Shown: positions 5,893-10,419 of the stretch, in pieces
How the letters are laid out: the number at the start of each line of letters is the position of its first letter
Position numbering within the stretch: position 1 is the first letter of the stretch
NCBI GenBank assembly: GCA_021790295.1
Contig: JAJYIC010000057.1
Coordinates: 1 to 10,419 of the forward strand
Origin: Pseudomonadota bacterium
GTDB lineage: Bacteria > Pseudomonadota > Alphaproteobacteria > ATCC43930 > CGMCC-115725
DNA length: 10,419 bases
Direction of reading: 5' to 3'
Translations under genes and position numbers: made by a program
The notes under the pieces: model-generated
What the model was told of the DNA's origin: nothing
The model's database searches: none
The model's input: the letters and a program-made list of their open reading frames with translations, nothing else

Positions 5893-7104
5893 ATGGACGC
5901 TGTCGCGGCTTGTCCGAACGCGCTTACGGGTGTGCGTGTTCTCGACCTTTCGCAGTTTGAGGCGGGACCTTCCTGCACCGAGGCTCTCGCCCTTTTGGGC
6001 GCCGAAGTCGTAAAGATCGAAAACCCGAAAGGCGGCGAGGCGGGACGCACCGCTTTTTCCGATCCTTTCTATTTCATGGCCTACAACGCCGGCAAAAAGT
6101 CGGTCGCGGTCAACTTGAAGTCTCTCGCAGGGCAGGCGCTCGTCAAAAAGATGGCGAAGGTGGCCGATGTCTTTGTCGAAAACTTCGCCCCGGGGGCGAT
6201 CGGGCGTTTGGGGCTCGGGTATGAGGCGCTCTCTCGCCAAAACCCGAGGCTCATCTATGCCGAGATCAAAGGCTTTGGCGATGGCAGCCCTTACGAAAAG
6301 AGCCTCGCCTTCGACATGATCGCGCAAGCCGCGGGCGGGGTGATGAGCATCACCGGCGAACGGGAAGGCCGTCCTTTGAAGCCGGGCCCCACTCTCGGCG
6401 ACACCGGAACCGGCATGCTCATGGCCTTCAGCATCGCGAGCGCCCTCTTCGCAAGAGAGCGGACAGGCAAAGGCCGCCGTCTTTCGCTGGCGATGCAGGA
6501 TGCGATGCTCAACTACACGCGCACCGCCTACATCTACCAGGCGCGCACCGGGCGCGCGGCGCCGCGCAACGGCGTCAACTCCCTTGGCGGGGCCAACGCC
6601 CCTTCGGGGATCTATCCCTCTAAAGGCGGCGGCCCCAACGATTATCTCTACATCAACACGAGCCGGGCCAATCCCGACCATTGGCCGCGCCTATTGCGGG
6701 TGATCGGGCGCGAAGACCTTATCGGGGACCCGCGTTACGACAGCGCCGAAGCGCGCATCGAAAGGATCGCCGAAGTCGACGAGATCGTCTCCAACTGGAC
6801 CCGGGAGCATGGCAAAGAAGAAGCGATGGCGCTCATCGGAGAGGCCGGGGTTCCCGCCGGCGCGATCTTCGATTGCCTTGAACTGGCGAACGAACCGAGC
6901 TTCGAGCGGCGCGGCATCATGCAGGTGATGGAATACGGCGGGCAGAAGATGAAGCGCCCGAGTTGGCCGGTGCGTTTCGACGGCCTGCCGCCGCGGATCG
7001 CGCCCGCGCCTTCGCTCGGGGCGGATAATGCCGAGGTATTGGCAAACTGGCTCGGCCTCGGCGCCGGCGAAATCGAGGCCCTCGGCAAAGAGGGCGCCCT
7101 TTGA
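5893..7104 (+). CDS. Class III (CaiB/BaiF) CoA-transferase, copy 2
   Basis: The product is 403 residues and is a clear paralogue of the CoA-transferase two genes upstream. Identical blocks include QFEAGPSCTEAL, LGAEVVKIENPK, SLAFDMIAQA (NLAFDMIAQA in copy 1), LGDTGTGMLMA (FGDTGTGMLMA in copy 1), VIGREDLIGDPRY and WPVRFDG. The catalytic Asp is kept (Asp170 in GDTGTG, 169-174), as is AMQDA. It differs mainly at its N-terminus, by a short deletion after ENPKGGEAGR, and in the segment around TAYIYQARTGRAAPRNGVNS, which probably lines the substrate side. The start ATG 5893 follows GAGGAGGGAG (5881-5890); an upstream frame overlapping the GST gene was rejected. It ends the operon and is convergent with a small gene 13 bp away. 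It could form heteromers with copy 1, as in two-subunit enzymes such as BbsEF, or handle a second acid as a homodimer. Reaction class is firm, substrate unknown. Confidence 0.92.
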   Translation: MDAVAACPNALTGVRVLDLSQFEAGPSCTEALALLGAEVVKIENPKGGEAGRTAFSDPFYFMAYNAGKKSVAVNLKSLAGQALVKKMAKVADVFVENFAPGAIGRLGLGYEALSRQNPRLIYAEIKGFGDGSPYEKSLAFDMIAQAAGGVMSITGEREGRPLKPGPTLGDTGTGMLMAFSIASALFARERTGKGRRLSLAMQDAMLNYTRTAYIYQARTGRAAPRNGVNSLGGANAPSGIYPSKGGGPNDYLYINTSRANPDHWPRLLRVIGREDLIGDPRYDSAEARIERIAEVDEIVSNWTREHGKEEAMALIGEAGVPAGAIFDCLELANEPSFERRGIMQVMEYGGQKMKRPSWPVRFDGLPPRIAPAPSLGADNAEVLANWLGLGAGEIEALGKEGAL

Positions 7105-7117
7105 CGAGGGACGAGGT

Positions 7118-7333
7118 CTACTGGGCGGCGAGCGCCATCTCTCCGCCGAAACGTTCGGCAAAGGCGGCCGCAACGGGCGCCTCGGTAAAGGCGAGGCGCA
7201 CCAGCATCGCGCTTTCGAACCCGCGGCAGGAAAAGATCGAAGGTTCGAAACGATGCTCGTCGAGCCACATCCGCATCTGCGCCATCTTGTCCGGAAGCTC
7301 TTCTCGATGGAGGCGAACCTCTACACGGTGCAT
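7118..7333 (-). CDS. Small conserved-looking hypothetical protein (71 aa)
   Basis: This short frame looks real. It has an ATG at 7331-7333 preceded by GGGGGAGC (7341-7348) at good spacing. The protein has an ordinary mixed composition: a MHRVEVRLHREELPDK strand-helix start, an MRMWLDEHRFEPSIFSC segment, a VRLAFTEAP strand and an AAAFAERFGG helix. This beta-alpha-beta-alpha-like pattern with 'WLD..R.EPS.F.C' recalls small uncharacterised proteins I associate with rhizobial genomes, but I cannot name a family or function. It lies downstream of the GNAT gene on the same strand, separated by 104 bp, and converges on the second CoA-transferase with a 13-bp gap. The alternative is a chance frame; the start signal and protein-like sequence argue against that. 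Confidence 0.7.
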   Translation of the reverse strand: MHRVEVRLHREELPDKMAQMRMWLDEHRFEPSIFSCRGFESAMLVRLAFTEAPVAAAFAERFGGEMALAAQ

Positions 7334-7367
7334 GTCCTGCGCTCCCCCAGACCCTGTTGGTCCGAAA

Positions 7368-7385
7368 GCCTATCAGGATATAGGC
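7368..7385. repeat. Perfect inverted repeat between the GNAT gene and the small ORF
   Basis: GCCTAT (7368-7373) and ATAGGC (7380-7385) are perfect 6-bp inverted arms around CAGGAT, in the 104-bp gap 52 bp after the GNAT stop and 34 bp before the small gene. On the minus-strand RNA the stem is followed by only three U residues, so it could be a weak terminator for the GNAT transcript. It could equally be an operator for the small gene. Nothing else is evident in this gap. Confidence 0.35.
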
Positions 7386-7437
7386 GCCGCGGGTTCACTC
7401 GCGCAGCGATTTCCCCTTTTTGACATAAAGAAGGAGT

Positions 7438-8205
7438 TCAAGGCCGGGGCTTTTGCCGCAAAGGTTCTTGCCGGTAATGATACCGGTAAAGCTCGCTGTC
7501 GATGCCGAAAGCGGCGTAAAGCGCGCGCGCGGGCGCGTTTTCGGCGTCGACTTCGAGAGAGAAGCCGTTCGCGCCGCAGGTTTTTCCCCAGCCGGCAAGC
7601 CCTTCGAGGATGCGCCGCGCGAACCCCGAGCGCCTGCGCCGCGGGTCGGTGATCATCGAGCCGATGTGGACGAGCCTTCTGTGCGCCACCGCGTAGCCGA
7701 GCGCGGCGATCTCGCCGTCCAAAGAAAGAGAGGCAAAGGCCGCAGGCAAGGCGATGCGGCCGAGGATCGCCCGGTAGGCCGCCGCCTCCTCTTTGCTGTA
7801 GCCCTGAAGGCGGGCCATCGCCGCAAACCAATGGGCGCCCGGTGCAAAAGCCAAGGCGACCTCGGGTGCGAGGGCGGGTTTTGCGCCGCGGGCCGGCCCG
7901 AAAAGAACGACGCTTTCCCCCTCTTTTCTATAGCCGAGATGGTCCAGCCTTTGGTCCATCTCGGGCGCGAGAAAGGACGGCAGGCGGAAGATCGCAGGCC
8001 GCCCGCGCCTTTGATAAAGAGCGCGGATTTCCTCGATGACGAGAGCACTTCGTTGCGGCCGCAGGGTGAGAGGGTTTGCCGAATTGGCGCGCCGCGAAAG
8101 CCCGTTTGCAAAACGGATGAGCCAGCCGTCGAAAAAGACTTCCTCGAGCGCGGGCCAAGCGTTGCGCGCGCTTTCCTCGACCCGCCAAAGGAAAGGCGAG
8201 GTCAT
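7438..8205 (-). CDS. GNAT family N-acetyltransferase
   Basis: The product is 255 residues, a two-part GNAT protein. The N-terminal half carries GWLIRFANGLSRRANSANPL (27-46), a 'G(W/Y)..R.A.G...RANS..P' signature seen in a group of proteobacterial GNATs. The C-terminal half is the catalytic acetyl-CoA domain. It has strand LVHIGSMITDP (178-188), the pyrophosphate-binding motif A RRRSGFARRIL (190-200), and motif B FSLEVDAENAPARALYAAFGI (215-235), then a Tyr-rich end YRYHYR (240-245). It would transfer an acetyl group from acetyl-CoA to an amine, but the substrate cannot be read from sequence. I chose ATG 8203-8205; its ribosome binding site is weak (GGGG about 6 nt upstream), so it may depend on translation of the amidohydrolase gene 49 bp upstream. 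The longer frame upstream overlaps that gene and has a low-complexity start, so I rejected it. Confidence 0.87.
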   Translation of the reverse strand: MTSPFLWRVEESARNAWPALEEVFFDGWLIRFANGLSRRANSANPLTLRPQRSALVIEEIRALYQRRGRPAIFRLPSFLAPEMDQRLDHLGYRKEGESVVLFGPARGAKPALAPEVALAFAPGAHWFAAMARLQGYSKEEAAAYRAILGRIALPAAFASLSLDGEIAALGYAVAHRRLVHIGSMITDPRRRRSGFARRILEGLAGWGKTCGANGFSLEVDAENAPARALYAAFGIDSELYRYHYRQEPLRQKPRP

Positions 8206-8254
8206 CGCAGGCCCCGGGATCGAGGATCGTTTTTTCTTTGGCGGCGCCGCCCTT

Positions 8255-9295
8255 TCAAAGCGACAGACGGTAGACGCTGAGGGCGGTGTTGGGAAAGAGC
8301 AGCCTTTTCTCTTCGGCCGAAGCACCTGCCGCGATCCGCTTGAAAGCGTTCCACAGGATCGGATAGCTGCACATGCCTTTGTCGACCGGGAAATTGCTTT
8401 CGAACATCCCGCGCCGGGGGCCGAAGGCTTCGATCGAGGTCTCGATATAAGGCCGCCACGCCGTCTCCAGATCGCGCGAAGAAGGCGGCATCTCGTTCTC
8501 GTGAAAGGTGAAGCCGGAGATCTTCATGGCGAGGCCCCCGAGCTTGACAAAGGTATTGGGAAAGGCCGCGAGTTCCTGGATGAGAGCCTTCCATTCGGCA
8601 AAACCCTCTTCGCGCCTTCCCGCGTAAGGGCCGATGCCGAGAGGGCCGCCCACATGATTGAGAACGATCCGCGTCTCGGGGAAGGCGCGGGCGAGATCGG
8701 CGAGTTCGGCAATCTGGGTCTGGAAGAGCCAGGCGTCGAAGACCAGCCCCAAAGGGGCGAGGGCGGCAAAACCCTCCCGCCAGGTCTTGTCGAGAAGCAT
8801 TCCTTCGGGCGCGCCCGAGCAATAGATCTTGAGCCTTTCGTCGGCGTGCCAGGTCGAGCCGTTGCGGATGCCGCGCAAGCGCCCTCCCGATACGGCGATA
8901 TGCTTTTCGAGGATGTCGCGGGCGCGCGCGCCCATTCTCAGATCGACATTGCCGATGATCCCCGCGCAACAGAGCGCGGGCCCGTATTTGCCGCTCGCGC
9001 TCATCGCCGCGACGCCGTTGACGAACTCCGTCTCGCCCAAAGAGCGAAGCTCCTGCGGGGCGCCCGAGCGGTACATCTCGCGGCATTCTTCGAAAAGGGT
9101 CGCGCGTATCGCGTGGCCGCTCTTCACATCGCCGAGAAGCTCCTCGAAAAGATAACGGCTGCCTTCGCGATCCCAAAGGTGGTGGTGGGGATCGACGATC
9201 GGCAGGTCGGGTTCGATGATCTCTTCCTGGCGCTTCGCCAGCCAATCCGGGCGGACGGGGGCGTGGCGGGAGATCGGGATCTGGGTTTGCGGCAT
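8255..9295 (-). CDS. Amidohydrolase family (COG3618-type) TIM-barrel hydrolase
   Basis: The product is 346 residues, in the size range of the Amidohydro_2/COG3618 group. That group includes 2-pyrone-4,6-dicarboxylate lactonase, fuconolactonase and 4-sulfomuconolactone hydrolase. Visible features are: PIVDPHHHLWD (32-42), giving the HxH metal pair His37/His39 at the end of strand 1; GGRLRGIRNG (137-146); FPETRIVLNHVGGP (205-218, His214); TFVKLGGLAMK (248-258); and MFESNFPVDKG (297-307), whose Asp305 is the expected catalytic/metal Asp. It probably hydrolyses a lactone or related cyclic or amide bond in the cytoplasm; the exact substrate is unknown. The start ATG 9293-9295 has AAAAGGAAA at 9301-9309. 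The open frame continues another 350 codons upstream, but that part lies antisense to the amidase gene and is not credible. It is first in an operon with GNAT and divergent from the amidase across 126 bp. Confidence 0.9.
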   Translation of the reverse strand: MPQTQIPISRHAPVRPDWLAKRQEEIIEPDLPIVDPHHHLWDREGSRYLFEELLGDVKSGHAIRATLFEECREMYRSGAPQELRSLGETEFVNGVAAMSASGKYGPALCCAGIIGNVDLRMGARARDILEKHIAVSGGRLRGIRNGSTWHADERLKIYCSGAPEGMLLDKTWREGFAALAPLGLVFDAWLFQTQIAELADLARAFPETRIVLNHVGGPLGIGPYAGRREEGFAEWKALIQELAAFPNTFVKLGGLAMKISGFTFHENEMPPSSRDLETAWRPYIETSIEAFGPRRGMFESNFPVDKGMCSYPILWNAFKRIAAGASAEEKRLLFPNTALSVYRLSL

Positions 9296-9421
9296 CGGGA
9301 TTTCCTTTTGCGGCAGTTTCTTCGCGCGTGACAGGTCGAACTTTGCCGCGTCAAGGGGATGAATTCCATGCTTTTTCGCGCCGCCTCTTTGTGCCTTAAT
9401 CGCAGGGAAGGGGGTCTTGCG
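9296..9421. promoter_or_regulatory. Divergent promoter region between amidohydrolase and amidase
   Basis: This 126-bp gap must hold the promoters of both flanking genes. I see GCGGCA (9309-9314) and TGCCGC (9343-9348) as 6-bp inverted arms about 28 bp apart, and a minus-strand TTGACG (9348-9353) resembling a -35 box but without a convincing -10. I do not see a sigma-54 element. The assignment rests on gene layout, not on a strong motif. Confidence 0.45.
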
Positions 9422-10419
9422 ATGCCCATTGCCGAACCCTGTCGTGCCGACGCAACCGCTCTCGTCCGCCTCATCGCCGAAGGGGCGCTCACCGCCGAAG
9501 CCGTCGTCGAAAGCTGCCTTCAACGGATCGCGTGCCGCGAAGGGGTGATCCGCGCCTGGACGCATGTGGCGGCCGAAGAGGCGCGGAGGGAGGCGCGCGC
9601 TTTCGACAAGGCGGGCAAGAGAAGCCTCCTCAACGGCCTTCCTTTTGCGCTCAAGGATATTTTCGACACGAGAGAAATGCCGACCGGCTACGGTTCGGCG
9701 ATCTATACGGGCTGCCGCCCCGCCGCGGACGCGGCCGCCGCGGCCTTGCCGAAAGCGGCGGGAGGCATTCTTCTCGGCAAGACGGTCTCGGCCGAATTCG
9801 CCTATCTTCACCCCGGGCCGACGACCAATCCTCACAACCCCGATTTCTCTCCCGGAGGCTCTTCGAGCGGTTCGGCCGCCGCGGTTGCCGATTTCATGGT
9901 TCCTCTCGCGATCGGCACGCAAACCGGAGGGTCGGTGATACGCCCTTCGGCCTATTGCGGGATTGTCGGGATGAAGCCGAGCTTTGGCCTCTTTCCTCCG
10001 GCAGGGATGAGGATCAACACCGACTCTCTCGACACCGTCGGCATCATGGCCCGCTCGGTCGGCGATATCGCCCTTTTCCGGGCGGCGATGATGGCGATCC
10101 CTTACGAGCCTCCCGAACTTCCCCTGACCCCGCCGCGGCTTCTCCTTTGTCGCGGCCCTGCGCCCGAAAACGCGCGTCCGGAAGGGATGGCGGCGCTCGA
10201 AGATGCGGCGCGGCGGCTTGCGGCCGCCGGTGCAGCGATCGCCGAAAAGCCATTGCCGAAAGAATGCGAAGAGGGCCTTGAGATGCAGCGCCGCCTTTCC
10301 GCTTTCGAAGCCAGGCGCAACCACCTCCCCGAACTGCTGCGCCACGAGGCTTTGCTTTCGGCGATTTTGCGCGAGAAGATCGTCCTTGGCCGAAAGCTCA
10401 CATTAGAGGAGTTCGAGAA
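9422..10419 (+). CDS. Amidase signature family enzyme, C-terminus cut by window end
   Basis: The first 332 residues are present; the frame is open to the right edge. The amidase-signature Ser-cisSer-Lys triad is complete: Lys78 in LPFALKDIFDT (73-83), cis-Ser147 in SPGGSSSGSAAAVA (143-156), and nucleophile Ser171 in GTQTGGSVIRPSAYCG (165-180). The spacings (69 and 24 residues) equal those of malonamidase E2. These enzymes hydrolyse amides to acid plus ammonia. The motif reads GTQTGGSVIRP where many members have GTDTGGSIRIP; this variant occurs in a distinct amidase subgroup. The residues after ~210, the substrate-specific part, include a segment with several Pro-Pro pairs at about 224-236. 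The start ATG 9422 follows AAGGGGG at 9408-9414. The gene is divergent from the COG3618 amidohydrolase, suggesting related substrates. The amide substrate cannot be deduced. Confidence 0.92.
   Translation, partial: MPIAEPCRADATALVRLIAEGALTAEAVVESCLQRIACREGVIRAWTHVAAEEARREARAFDKAGKRSLLNGLPFALKDIFDTREMPTGYGSAIYTGCRPAADAAAAALPKAAGGILLGKTVSAEFAYLHPGPTTNPHNPDFSPGGSSSGSAAAVADFMVPLAIGTQTGGSVIRPSAYCGIVGMKPSFGLFPPAGMRINTDSLDTVGIMARSVGDIALFRAAMMAIPYEPPELPLTPPRLLLCRGPAPENARPEGMAALEDAARRLAAAGAAIAEKPLPKECEEGLEMQRRLSAFEARRNHLPELLRHEALLSAILREKIVLGRKLTLEEFE

Noticed and set aside
8240..8251. GGCGGCGCCGCC, a perfect 12-bp palindrome between the COG3618 and GNAT genes
   Set aside because: It overlaps the end of the hydrolase-to-GNAT gap, has no loop and no following U-run on the coding strand. 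In GC-rich DNA such palindromes are common.
8036..9331. A 431-codon plus-strand open frame across the GNAT and COG3618 genes
   Set aside because: It is the antisense shadow of two genes with clear catalytic motifs. Its own translation shows no recognisable domain.
9296..10345. A 350-residue N-terminal extension of the COG3618 hydrolase
   Set aside because: It lies wholly in the divergent region and antisense to the amidase, whose triad is intact. The ATG at 9295 has its own ribosome binding site and gives a normal-length protein.
1..10419. CRISPR arrays, tRNA/rRNA genes, insertion sequences, phage or defence genes
   Set aside because: I looked for repeated spacers, clover-leaf or rRNA-like sequence, terminal inverted repeats and transposase motifs and found none that hold up.

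Overview
The window is high-GC bacterial DNA with tightly packed genes, strong GGAGG-type ribosome binding sites, and C/G-biased third codon positions. Gene content (a PrkA/YeaH stress pair behind a sigma-54-type promoter, rhizobial-looking GNAT and amidase proteins, beta-class GST, class III CoA-transferases) suggests a proteobacterium, most likely an alphaproteobacterium of the Hyphomicrobiales. That placement is inference; no rRNA or phylogenetic marker is present. I saw no tRNA, rRNA, CRISPR array, transposase or phage gene.

Layout. (1) Positions 1-2181, minus strand: prkA (complete AAA+ serine protein kinase) followed by the start of a yeaH/DUF444 gene that runs off the left edge. (2) Positions 2182-2706: a 525-bp gene-free stretch with a good -24/-12 (sigma-54) promoter facing prkA, an upstream inverted repeat placed like an enhancer-binding site, and a long predicted leader. 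(3) Positions 2707-3879, minus: an M20D metallo-amidohydrolase, divergent across 95 bp from (4) a three-gene plus-strand operon at 3975-7104: CoA-transferase, beta-class glutathione S-transferase, second CoA-transferase. The two CoA-transferases are clear paralogues. (5) Positions 7118-7333, minus: a small conserved-looking 71-residue protein, convergent with the operon. (6) Positions 7438-9295, minus: a COG3618-type TIM-barrel amidohydrolase followed by a GNAT acetyltransferase. (7) Positions 9422-10419, plus: an amidase-signature enzyme divergent from the amidohydrolase and cut by the right edge.

How it may work together. prkA-yeaH is a starvation/nitrogen-stress kinase module and appears independent of the rest. 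The remainder looks like an accessory catabolic island: three hydrolases of amide or lactone bonds, CoA activation by transfer, and a glutathione-dependent step. The CoA-transferase/GST/CoA-transferase operon is the most interesting element. It recalls the glutathione-and-CoA logic of isoprene (isoG/isoI/isoJ) and some styrene degradation pathways, but no monooxygenase or dehydrogenase is visible here, so the substrate is unknown.
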